From an uncultured Nitrosomonadales bacterium (GTDB lineage: Bacteria > Pseudomonadota > Gammaproteobacteria > Burkholderiales > Methylophilaceae): a stretch of 9,754 nt of DNA. The stretch is taken from the NCBI GenBank assembly GCA_946481065.1, contig CAMLMA010000071.1, positions 1-9,754 on the forward strand, in the 5' to 3' direction. Positions 1 through 7,400 of this stretch are shown here, piece by piece. The notes beneath the pieces are model-generated. The model did no database searches. It was given only the letters and a program-made list of their open reading frames with translations, and was not told the origin of the DNA. Position 1 is the stretch's first letter, and each line of letters starts with the position of its first letter. A program made the position numbers and the translations under genes.

Positions 1-374
1 TTGGGAGTCGTCGGGAATGCCGTCGCGGCCGCGAACACCTGCCATTTGCCGTCAGCGCCGACTTTCAGTACGCGGGTCTTGTCGGCAACGTAGAGATCGT
101 CACCGATCAAGGCCAGGCCCTTGGGGTCATCCATGCCGCTGGCGAATGGATGGCGCATGCCATCCTTGTCGATATAGCTGATCTCGCCGTCGCCATCCTT
201 GCCGAACTCGCCAATCTCGGAAACGAAGACACGCCCATCGGGCGCTTCGACCACCGACTCAGGCGTCTTCAACCCGGTGACGGTCTTGCCCTGGTGTGCT
301 TGCACGCTCAAGCCGATGCTGGCCAACAGGCCACCGAGACAGAGGGTAACGATGTGTTTCTTGTTCAATGACAT
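1..374 (-). CDS. Secreted SMP-30/NHL-like beta-propeller protein (5' part only)
   Basis: Open reading frame of 124 complete codons that starts at the ATG at 372-374 and runs off the left edge with no stop, so only the N-terminus is visible. Residues 1 to about 26 look like a signal peptide (basic start, hydrophobic core, end SVQA), predicting a periplasmic product. The mature part has short repeated blade-like units: TPESVVEAPDGRVFVSEIG, then a DGDGEISYID strand, DDPKGLALIGDDLYVADKTR and VLKVGADGKWQVF. The PDGRVFVSE and LYVADK patterns are typical of SMP-30/gluconolactonase or NHL-type six-bladed propellers. An AGGAG site five bases before the ATG supports the start and overlaps the stop codon of the gene before it, so translation is probably coupled to that gene. 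Catalytic residues cannot be judged because the C-terminal blades are missing. Family assignment is from motif style only; lactonase activity is a guess. Confidence 0.75.
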   Translation of the reverse strand, partial: MSLNKKHIVTLCLGGLLASIGLSVQAHQGKTVTGLKTPESVVEAPDGRVFVSEIGEFGKDGDGEISYIDKDGMRHPFASGMDDPKGLALIGDDLYVADKTRVLKVGADGKWQVFAAATAFPTTP

Positions 375-379
375 AACTT

Positions 380-385
380 CTCCTA
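380..385 (-). promoter_or_regulatory. Shine-Dalgarno of the SMP-30-like gene overlapping the preceding stop codon
   Basis: The same TAGGAG arrangement as at fccA-fccB: the TAG ends the 199-aa secreted protein and AGGAG serves the next ATG five bases on. It indicates translational coupling of the unknown protein and the SMP-30-like propeller. Confidence 0.65.
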
Positions 386-982
386 AAACGACATGACGGA
401 TACAGCGGGGGCGGGTAACAAGGTCACCATGGCACATGGGCTCGGCGCGTTGTCTGGCGCCACGTTGGTCTTGAGTTCCTGTTGCAGGGCAGCGTCGGCT
501 TTCATCTTCTCGGCGACCTTGGCCATCGCCAGCTTGTAGACGGTGGCGATCTTGCGTTCGCGATCGAGGCGCATATCGAGGTAACCATCGGCCTGACCTT
601 CGCCGATATAGGTTGCCAGGGGCTTGCCACTACCGGAATAGACACTCGCGCGGATCTTGCCGTGATACTGCTTCATCAGCGGATTATAGAAGATCGAAGG
701 CCGCAGCCAAACCAGTGTCTTGCCCGGATTATTCCCCTGGCACATGCCGACATCGCCGAACGCCTGGCCGAGCACTTCCTTGGCCGCGCTTTCGACCTGC
801 GGGCCCTGCGTCACCCAGTAGTTGTAGTAGTAATGCCGCAGGCTGACTTCGCTCGAGTAATCCTGCGGATGGATGAACACCAGCATCGCCGGGGCATCAG
901 CTTCCTTGGCCTGGGCCGCACCCGTAAGCAGGCACATCAGGGCCAGTCCGCCGATGATGCTTTTAATGAGATTGCGCTGCAT
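383..982 (-). CDS. Secreted protein of unknown family, 199 aa
   Basis: I do not recognise this family. The start is set at the ATG at 980-982, because it has an AAAGGA site nine bases upstream; an in-frame ATG six codons earlier has no ribosome binding site. Residues 1-25 form a clear signal peptide ending GAAQA, so the mature protein of about 174 residues is exported, probably to the periplasm. Visible features are a Tyr-rich stretch (RHYYYNYW, 49-56), a central segment KTLVWLRPSIFYNPLMKQYHGKIRASVYSGSGK (88-120) that looks like alternating beta strands, a charged segment LDMRLDRERKIATVYK (135-150) followed by a helix (151-170), and Cys81 and Cys183, which could form a disulfide. There is no haem motif and no lipobox. 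It lies between the sorbosone-dehydrogenase-type gene and the SMP-30-like gene, only eight bases before the latter, which suggests a shared role in that periplasmic module. Confidence 0.8.
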   Translation of the reverse strand: MQRNLIKSIIGGLALMCLLTGAAQAKEADAPAMLVFIHPQDYSSEVSLRHYYYNYWVTQGPQVESAAKEVLGQAFGDVGMCQGNNPGKTLVWLRPSIFYNPLMKQYHGKIRASVYSGSGKPLATYIGEGQADGYLDMRLDRERKIATVYKLAMAKVAEKMKADAALQQELKTNVAPDNAPSPCAMVTLLPAPAVSVMSF

Positions 983-991
983 GATGTTACA

Positions 992-997
992 TCCTTT
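992..997 (-). promoter_or_regulatory. Ribosome binding site AAAGGA that decides a start codon
   Basis: AAAGGA lies nine bases upstream of the ATG at 980-982. The other in-frame ATG (998-1000) immediately precedes this site and has no purine-rich sequence in front of it. The site therefore favours the shorter 199-aa product, which also begins with a cleaner signal peptide. Confidence 0.6.
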
Positions 998-1014
998 CAT
1001 ATGGCTATTCTGAC

Positions 1015-1064
1015 GAGCCTGTCGTTCACACAGGCCTCATGTTCGGACAAGCCTCAAGGCTTGT
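1015..1064 (-). repeat. Two consecutive hairpins at the sorbosone-dehydrogenase-type gene stop codon
   Basis: Read on the minus strand, ACAAGCC-TTGA-GGCTTGT (1047-1064) is a perfect 7-bp stem with a four-base loop; the TGA stop of the upstream gene is inside the loop. It is followed by GCCTGT-GTGAACG-ACAGGC (1017-1035), a perfect 6-bp stem that extends by two more pairs around a one-base bulge (1015-1038). No run of T follows either stem, so a full intrinsic terminator is unlikely. RNA processing, mRNA stabilisation or partial attenuation between genes of the cluster is more plausible. The stems are directly visible; their role is inference. Confidence 0.5.
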
Positions 1065-2322
1065 AGGTCACACGGTAGACCAGGCCTGCCCGGTCATCCG
1101 ATACATACAGTGCGCCATCCGGGCCGACCACGACATCCACCGGCCTGCCCCAGGCTCCGGACTGACTCAACCAGCCGGTCATGAAATCCGTGACCGCGAC
1201 TGGCTGATCGCCTTCGAACCTGACCTGCACCAGCTTGTAACCGGAAGGCTCCTGCCGGTTCCATGAGCCATGCAAGGCGACGATCGCGCTGTTACGGTAT
1301 GACTGCGGGAATGCCGATTTGTGCAAAAAAGCGATGCCGATCGGGGTCGAATGCGCCGGGAAGGTCGCTGCCGGACCCTGGGTAGCGGCGCAGAATCCCT
1401 CACTGCCGGGAAAAGCGGGGTCGGTCTCGCGCTGGCCCCAGCAATGCGGCCAGCCATAATGTTGCCCGCCCTCGATCCGGTTCAGGTGTTCCGGCGGCAG
1501 GGTATCGTCCACCTTGCCGCCTTTGCTTGCCACGCGCATGTCCGAACCGTCGTTGGTGGCATACATGGCGCCGGACAGATGCCAATCGAACCCTTGCGCA
1601 TTGCGCAGGCCCCTCGCCCAGACAGGCGACTGGGCATGGCGCCCCAGAGTCACCAGCGCACCGGCGGGCTGCCCGGTTTTGGTATATCGCAAGATGGTCG
1701 CACGCAGCGGGTCAGACTCGACACAGACGTTACAGCTTGAGCCGACATTCAGGTAGAGATAGCCGTCAGCGCCCAGCTTCAGGGATTTCAGGGTGTGCCC
1801 GCCGCTCGGCAGGTCTTTGATCCATGGCGTGACCTTGCGCGCCGGCCACCGGCCCGCATCGTCTTCCAGGCGCACGACCCCATCCTGATTCGCCACCAGC
1901 AGCGCCCCATCAACGAAGGCTAGCCCCTGCGGTGCGCTGAGCTTGTCGGCGACGAGCACGACCTCGTCAGCGCGACCATCACGGTCGCGGTCCGGCAGCA
2001 TCACGACCTTGTTCTGCATGCCGAGCGAGAGGTAGAGCTGCCCCTGGGCATCGAACGCCATGAAGCGCGGGCCGCTGAAATAGGAAGCGCCCTGCTGGTT
2101 GAGGTCAGCGTAGACCGTGGCATGAAAGCCCGCCGGCAAGTTGAGCGCCGCTGCCGGGTCTTGCGGCAAAGGCAACGTCTCTGCTGGCTCGGCCTGACCT
2201 GGGAGCGCGATGGCGCAGAGCGCAAGCGCCACAACGCACGTCAAAATACCCCTGAAACAGCTCACCAAACGGGATGCGGGAATCGAATAACGCAAGGCGC
2301 AGCCTTCTTCAGGTAAGGACAT
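1054..2322 (-). CDS. Glucose/sorbosone dehydrogenase-type beta-propeller, probably PQQ-dependent, exported
   Basis: Product of 422 residues resembling the GSDH/L-sorbosone dehydrogenase family, soluble periplasmic six-bladed propellers that often use PQQ to oxidise sugars or aldehydes. A hydrophobic export segment (about 26-44, ending PGQA) precedes the mature domain. Family-type motifs in order are GGHTLKSLKLG (174-184), GSSCNVC (194-200), RGLRNAQGFDW (237-247), LNRIEGGQHYGWPHCWG (280-296), HGSWNR (351-356), and GRPVDVVVGPDGALYVSDD (392-410). By analogy with soluble glucose dehydrogenase, His176 and Arg240 could be active-site residues; this is inferred, not aligned. The frame stays open far upstream (to 2730), but that part is the antisense-like shadow of fccB and is excluded. 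The ATG at 2320-2322 overlaps the fccB end by 14 bases and has a weak ribosome site; a TTG at 2293-2295, with GAAGG seven bases upstream, is a credible alternative giving a more compact signal peptide. The cofactor and substrate are not proven. Confidence 0.85.
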   Translation of the reverse strand: MSLPEEGCALRYSIPASRLVSCFRGILTCVVALALCAIALPGQAEPAETLPLPQDPAAALNLPAGFHATVYADLNQQGASYFSGPRFMAFDAQGQLYLSLGMQNKVVMLPDRDRDGRADEVVLVADKLSAPQGLAFVDGALLVANQDGVVRLEDDAGRWPARKVTPWIKDLPSGGHTLKSLKLGADGYLYLNVGSSCNVCVESDPLRATILRYTKTGQPAGALVTLGRHAQSPVWARGLRNAQGFDWHLSGAMYATNDGSDMRVASKGGKVDDTLPPEHLNRIEGGQHYGWPHCWGQRETDPAFPGSEGFCAATQGPAATFPAHSTPIGIAFLHKSAFPQSYRNSAIVALHGSWNRQEPSGYKLVQVRFEGDQPVAVTDFMTGWLSQSGAWGRPVDVVVGPDGALYVSDDRAGLVYRVTYKP

Positions 2323-3571
2323 CCGACCAGATGTTCTTCGCCCAGTATTGCGCATAGTCGCCTTCCTGCTCGGAAGGATGTTCCGACAGGCCACCGCCAT
2401 CAGCCGCGACCATCGCATGCTTGGCAGGATCATAGCGATAGACATGGGCGACATGCATCGCCAGCTTGTCGCTGACATAGCTGTAGCAGGTATTGGCGAA
2501 CACAGGTGCTGCGTCAACGGGCTGGCCCTGCATCTGCGCCACGATCGCGCTGGCGCAGACTCGGGCTTGCGAGGTCGCGATATGTGCGGACTTGGGCAGG
2601 GCAGCGGAGACTGCATCACCAAGGATATGCACGCCAGGCACCACCTTCGACTCATAGGTGACGAAATCGACCTCGCACCAGCGCTTGTCGATATTGACCG
2701 CGCCGGCCATCTGCGCGGGTTTGCCCGCACGCTGCGGCGGGATCACGTTAAGGACGTCGGATTGCACGGTCTCGAACTCGGTCTTGACGGTACGCGAAGA
2801 CAATTCGACATCGACCACGCTGCTGTTCGGGCGGTAATCGATCATGCCCGGATAAAGGTCGGCCCATGCTTTGGTGAACAACCCCTTCTTCGAGGTGATC
2901 TCGGGATTGGCGTCAAGGGCGATGATCTTGGCCCTGGGCTTGTGTTGCTTGAGGTAGAAAGCGACCTGGCTGATCCGCTCATACGGGCCTGGCGGGCAAC
3001 GGTAAGGCGCCTTGGGGATGCTGATGGTGAACACCCCGTTCTCCGGCATCGCCATCAGCTGCTTGTGCAGGTTGACGGTCTGCGGCCCCGCTTTCCAGGC
3101 ATGTGGCACCAGCAGTTGCGCTTCGAGGCTTTGCAGCATAGGTAGCTGGTCATAGATGAAATCGACGCCGGGAGCGACGATCAGCTTGTCATAGCTGAGC
3201 TCGCCGCGCAGCATGCGCACCTTGCGCGCCTGCGGATCGATCGCCGTGACTTCGTCCTGCACCCACTGGATACCGTGGTTGTGCTTGAGCTGGTCATAAC
3301 TGAACATCAGTTCGCCGATATGCTTGCTGCCGCCAAGGACGAGATTGCTGAGCGGACAGGAGATGAACTGCTGATTGGGCTCGATGACGACGACTTCGAT
3401 CGCGCCGCCGCTCCACATGCGGATATATTTCGCAGCGGTCGCCCCGGCGTAGCCGCCGCCGATGACGACGACGCGGCCCAATGGCTTGTCTTTGGCGAAT
3501 ACCCGAAGCGGGCTGGAGATCAGGGTCGCGCTGGCGGTCAGCTTGAGGAAATCACGTCGGTTGATGGCCAT
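2309..3571 (-). CDS. fccB: Flavocytochrome c sulfide dehydrogenase, flavoprotein subunit
   Basis: FAD subunit (420 aa) of the periplasmic enzyme that oxidises sulfide to sulfur-level products and passes electrons to the cytochrome subunit FccA. A twin-arginine signal, RRDFLK (5-10), starts the protein, fitting export of a folded flavoprotein. A dinucleotide-binding site VVVIGGGYAGA (34-44) follows. The three characteristic cysteines are present: Cys72 in SCPLSN, matching the position that binds FAD covalently in the Allochromatium enzyme; Cys192 in YRCPPGPYE and Cys362 in NTCYS, matching its redox-active disulfide. GVHILGDA (313-320) is the second FAD contact of this superfamily. The C-terminal region after Cys362 is the FCSD-type flavin-binding domain. 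The start is supported by AGGAG five bases upstream. fccA lies eight bases upstream, so the two are co-translated. Sulfide:quinone reductase is an alternative but is unlikely given the Tat signal, the RCPPGP motif and the adjacent cytochrome gene. Substrates other than sulfide are possible. Confidence 0.93.
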   Translation of the reverse strand: MAINRRDFLKLTASATLISSPLRVFAKDKPLGRVVVIGGGYAGATAAKYIRMWSGGAIEVVVIEPNQQFISCPLSNLVLGGSKHIGELMFSYDQLKHNHGIQWVQDEVTAIDPQARKVRMLRGELSYDKLIVAPGVDFIYDQLPMLQSLEAQLLVPHAWKAGPQTVNLHKQLMAMPENGVFTISIPKAPYRCPPGPYERISQVAFYLKQHKPRAKIIALDANPEITSKKGLFTKAWADLYPGMIDYRPNSSVVDVELSSRTVKTEFETVQSDVLNVIPPQRAGKPAQMAGAVNIDKRWCEVDFVTYESKVVPGVHILGDAVSAALPKSAHIATSQARVCASAIVAQMQGQPVDAAPVFANTCYSYVSDKLAMHVAHVYRYDPAKHAMVAADGGGLSEHPSEQEGDYAQYWAKNIWSDVLT

Positions 3572-3576
3572 GTCGA

Positions 3577-3582
3577 CTCCTA
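3577..3582 (-). promoter_or_regulatory. Shine-Dalgarno of fccB overlapping the fccA stop codon
   Basis: On the minus strand the bases TAGGAG contain both the TAG stop of fccA and the AGGAG ribosome site of fccB, with five bases before the fccB ATG. A ribosome ending fccA sits over the fccB start site, so the subunits are probably made in a coupled, near-equal ratio. Confidence 0.7.
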
Positions 3583-3918
3583 TTCCACAGTCGCGGGGGC
3601 GCTGGTCGTGACACGCTTTTGATGCGCGAAGTAGGCAGCAAGCTGTTGGATTTCCTCAGGCGTGAGGCCTTTGGCGTGGTGATGCATGACCGTGGAAGCC
3701 CGCGTGCCGGAACGGAACGCCATCATCTGGCTGACAAAATGCCCCTGATCGAGGCCGGCGAGCACTGGCGTGCCGCCTACGCTGTTGCCGTTGGTTCCGT
3801 GACAGGCTGCGCAGGAGGCAGCCAGTGTCCGGATATGGATGGCATCATCCGCGGCTTGCGCCGAACCCAGGGACATCATCGAGATACTCAGCATCCATGC
3901 CAAGTGACGCTTCTGCAT
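3580..3918 (-). CDS. fccA: Monoheme cytochrome c, probable cytochrome subunit of sulfide dehydrogenase
   Basis: Small exported class I c-type cytochrome of 112 residues. Residues 1-22 are a signal peptide ending SAQA. The single haem motif is CAACH at 36-40; the likely distal axial ligand is Met78 in STVMHHHAKGLT, followed by the C-terminal helix EEIQQLAAYFAHQK (88-101) normal for this fold. One haem and about 90 mature residues fit the monoheme FccA of several betaproteobacteria, not the diheme FccA of Allochromatium. In the periplasm it would accept electrons from FccB and hand them to downstream carriers. The start is backed by AGGGGAG seven bases upstream. The ankyrin gene ends 44 bases upstream and fccB begins eight bases downstream. 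Alone the sequence could be any small cytochrome c553-like protein; its position before fccB makes the assignment. It could also accept electrons from the propeller dehydrogenase encoded two genes on. Confidence 0.88.
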   Translation of the reverse strand: MQKRHLAWMLSISMMSLGSAQAADDAIHIRTLAASCAACHGTNGNSVGGTPVLAGLDQGHFVSQMMAFRSGTRASTVMHHHAKGLTPEEIQQLAAYFAHQKRVTTSAPATVE

Positions 3919-3945
3919 ATATCGGCTCCCCTGCGTGGTCGGATG

Positions 3946-3960
3946 ATGCTATTTAAGCAT
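3946..3960. repeat. Short AT-rich inverted repeat between the ankyrin gene and fccA
   Basis: ATGCT and AGCAT (5 bp each) flank a five-base ATTTA spacer within the 44-bp gap upstream of fccA. No T-run follows on the minus strand, so it is not a convincing terminator. It could be a small operator or chance; I find no good -35/-10 pair here. Confidence 0.25.
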
Positions 3961-3962
3961 AG

Positions 3963-4448
3963 TTACAGGCACTTCTCATCTTTGCAGCCATCGTCCTTGG
4001 CGCCGAACTGCTCGAGCAGCTTGACGGTTTCGTCATGGCCTTCGTCACGTGCGGCACGTACCAGGGAAACACCACCACGCATCTTGATGTTAGGATCCGC
4101 ACCCTTTTCCAGCAGGTACTTCACGATGGCGTCATTACCTTCGTAGGCAGCGTGTGCCAGCGGGGTCATCTTGGTCACGGGATGTTGGTAGTTCATGTTG
4201 GCGCCATGTTCGACCAGCATCTTGACTACAGCCAGCTGCCCCTTGCTCGCAGCAGACAGCAGCGGAGACCAGGCGAAGAAGGTTTGATTGACATTGACCG
4301 TGCCGGATTCGATGAATTTCTTGGCGACAGCGACCTTACCGGTGGTCACGGCGTCCATGAATTCGACCTGTTCGTCGTCGGTCAACGCCCAGGCGGACAA
4401 GGTGGTCATCATTGCAACTGCGACCAGTAACACTTTGATTATTTTCAT
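3963..4448 (-). CDS. Periplasmic ankyrin-repeat protein
   Basis: Product of 161 residues with a signal peptide (1-21, ending SAWA), so the ankyrin domain is exported. After an N-terminal capping helix pair (about 23-50) there are three recognisable repeats: WSPLLSAASKGQLAVVKMLVEHGAN (60-84), MTPLAHAAYEGNDAIVKYLLEKGADPN (94-120) and VSLVRAARDEGHDETVKLLEQFGA (127-150). The charged tail ends CKDEKC, two cysteines that could form a disulfide outside the cytoplasm. Ankyrin repeats bind other proteins; small secreted ones accompany some periplasmic redox enzymes (for example the catalase-associated AnkB), so a chaperone or partner role for FccAB or the propeller proteins is possible but inferred. 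AGGAG lies ten bases before the ATG, a slightly long spacing. The purL stop is 40 bases upstream with no terminator between, and no convincing promoter was seen in that gap, so it may be read through from purL or from a promoter inside purL. Confidence 0.85.
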   Translation of the reverse strand: MKIIKVLLVAVAMMTTLSAWALTDDEQVEFMDAVTTGKVAVAKKFIESGTVNVNQTFFAWSPLLSAASKGQLAVVKMLVEHGANMNYQHPVTKMTPLAHAAYEGNDAIVKYLLEKGADPNIKMRGGVSLVRAARDEGHDETVKLLEQFGAKDDGCKDEKCL

Positions 4449-4488
4449 GCTGATCTATCTCCTGCTGATTATCGTTAAATAAATGTAA

Positions 4489-7400
4489 TTACCCTACATA
4501 CTTCCTTGCATTGCGGAACATCCTCAGCCACGGTCCATCCTCGCCCCAGCCATCCGGGTGCCACGAGTGCTGCACGCTACGGAAAACGCGTTCCGGATGC
4601 GGCATCATGATCGTGAATCGCCCGTCACGTGTCGTCAGACCCGTGATCCCCTGCGGGGAGCCGTTGGGGTTGAATGGATAGGTCTCCGTCGCTTTCCCCG
4701 AGTTGTCCACAAAGCGCATACTGACCAGTTTGTCTGCAAGCACCTCATTGACAGCGGTTGCCGAAGAAAATTCCGCATAACCTTCACCATGCGCGACAGC
4801 GATCGGCATACGGCTACCCGCCATGCCGCCGAAGAACAGCGATGGCGAGTCCAGCACCTCGACCATGGCGAATCGCGCTTCGAACTGCTCCGACTTGTTA
4901 CGCACGAAATGCGGCCAGTGTTCAGCGCCCGGAATGATGCTGTGCAGGTTGCTCATCATCTGGCAGCCGTTGCAGACGCCAAGCGCAAAGGCATCGCTGC
5001 GCTGGAAGAAGGCCGAGAACTCGTCACGGGCACGGCTATTGAACAGGATGGACTTGGCCCAGCCCTCGCCCGCACCAAGTACGTCACCATAGGAGAAGCC
5101 GCCACAAGCGACCACGCCGGCGAAGTCTTTCAGGCTGACGCGCCCGCTGATGATGTCGCTCATGTGCACGTCATGGCTCTGGAAACCGGCACGGTCGAAG
5201 GCCGCCGCCATCTCGACCTGGCCGTTGACGCCCTGCTCGCGCAGGATCGCCATCGTCGGCTTCGCGCCGGTGCTGATGTAGGGCGCTTCGACACGCGCAT
5301 TGAGGTCGAATGTCAGGTGGTGATGGATGCCAGGGTCGCCCATGTCCAGCAGGCGATCATATTCCTGCTGCGCGCACAGCGGGTTATCGCGCAGCTTCTG
5401 CATCTGGTACGTGGTCTCGGACCACAGGCGGTGCAGGTTGGCGCGCATCTCGGCGAAGACGATCTCGCCATGCTTGCGGATGACGATGCCATGGTTGTTG
5501 GCGACCGCAGTGCCGATGATGTGGATGCAACCGGGCATCACGGCATCAAGTGCGGTCCAGATGGCGGTCGCTTCATCGGCTGCGACCTGGATCACTGCGC
5601 CCAGCTCTTCGTTGAACAGCACACTGGCCGTGTCTGCGGCGAGGCGGCTCAATTCGATATCGAGGCCGCAACGGCCGGCGAACGCCATTTCCACCAGGGT
5701 GGCGAAGAGGCCGCCGTCGGAACGATCATGGTAAGCCAGCAGCTTGCCGTCACTATTGAGGTTCTGGATGGCGGCGAAGAACATCTTCAAGCGCGCGGCA
5801 TCGTCGACGTCCGGCGCGAGGTCGCCGACCTCGCCGTAGACCTGCGCCAAGGCCGATCCGCCCATGCGGTTCTTGCCATGACCGAGGTCGATGAGGATGA
5901 GCTTGGTGTCGCCACGGTCGGTGCGCAGTTGCGGCGTCAGCGTCTTGCGGGCGTCAGGCGTCGGCGCGAACGCCGTCACCACCAGCGAGATCGGCGCGGT
6001 CACGGCCTTCTTCTCGCCGCCTTCTTCCCACACCGTCTTCATCGACATCGAATCCTTGCCCACCGGGATGCTGATGCCGAGCTGCGGACACAGCTCCATG
6101 CCGACCGCGTGCACGGTATCGAACAGGGCGGCGTCTTCGCCCGGATGGCCGGCCGGCGCCATCCAGTTGGCGGAAAGCTTGAGGTCGCCCAGGTTCTCGA
6201 TCTGGCTCGCGGCGATATTGGTGATGGCCTCGCCGATCGCCATGCGGCCGGAAGCTGGCGCGTCGATCAGGGCCAGCGGGGCTTTTTCGCCGATGGCGAA
6301 GGCTTCGCCGCGATAGGTCTCGTAGCCCGCCAGGGTCACGGCGACATCGGCCACCGGCACTTGCCACGGGCCGACCATCTGGTCGCGGGCGATGAGGCCG
6401 GTGACGGTACGGTCACCGATGGTGATGAGGAAGGTCTTGTCGGCGACGCCCGGCAAGCGCAGCACACGTTGCGCGGCCTCCTTGAGGTCGATGCGGCTGG
6501 TATCGAAGCTCGCCTGGCGACGTTCGATATGCTGCACGTCACGCGTCATCTTCGGCGGCTTGCCAAGCAGTACCGAAAGCTCCATATCGACTGGCTTGTT
6601 GTCGAAATGGCTGTCTTCCACCGTCAGGTGCCGCGCCTCGGTGGCATGGCCGACGACGGCGAACGGACAGCGCTCGCGTTCACAGATCTCGGCGAAGCGC
6701 GGCAGGTCAGCCTGCGCGACAGCCATGACATAACGCTCCTGCGCCTCGTTACTCCACAACTCGCGCGGGCTCATGCCCGGCTCTTCGTTGTGTACGTTGC
6801 GCAGCTGGAACAAGGCGCCGACACCGGCATCGTTGACCAGCTCGGGGAAGGCGTTGGAGATGCCGCCTGCGCCGACATCGTGGATGCTGAGGATGGGGTT
6901 ATCGTCGCCCAGTTGCCAGCAGCGGTCGATGACTTCCTGCGCGCGGCGTTCCAGTTCGGGGTTGCCGCGCTGCACGGAGTCGAAGTCCAGGTTCTCGGTG
7001 TTGGCGCCGGTATCCATGCTGGACGCCGCGCCGCCGCCGAGGCCGATCAGCATCGCCGGGCCGCCCAATTGAATGAGCGCGGCGCCAGGCGGGATCGGGT
7101 TCTTCTTCGAGTGCTTGGCGGAGATGTTGCCGACACCACCGGCCAGCATGATGGGCTTGTGGTAGCCGCGCAGTTCTTTTTCGCCGTCCACGCCTGCCGC
7201 CTCGATCTCCAGCGTGCGGAAATAACCGGCGATATTGGGCCGGCCGAATTCATTGTTGTAGGCAGCGCCGCCCAGCGGGCCATCGATCATGATCTGCAAG
7301 GCGGAAGCGACACGGCCGGGCTTGCCGTGATCTTTTTCCCAGGGCTGCTCAAAACCCGGGATCTGCAGGTTGGAGACCGAGAAGCCAGTCAGCCCGGCCT

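Noticed and set aside
983..993. Palindrome GATGTTACATC between ribosome site and start of the 199-aa protein
   Set aside because: The one-base centre cannot form an RNA hairpin, and an 11-bp palindrome inside a ribosome-site spacer is likely chance.
482..1066. 194-codon plus-strand frame over the unknown secreted protein
   Set aside because: The minus-strand frame has a signal peptide, a good ribosome site and coupling to the next gene; the plus frame has none of these.
2323..2730. 136-codon N-terminal extension of the GSDH-type gene
   Set aside because: This part overlaps fccB out of frame, is rich in Arg, Ser and Pro, and precedes an internal signal peptide; a signal sequence should be at the N-terminus.
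2348..3145. 265-codon plus-strand frame over fccB
   Set aside because: Shadow of fccB, whose FAD motifs and cysteines fix the real frame.
4468..4473. GATAAT as a -10 box for the ankyrin gene
   Set aside because: Transcription would begin within the AGGAG ribosome site and no -35 element is present.
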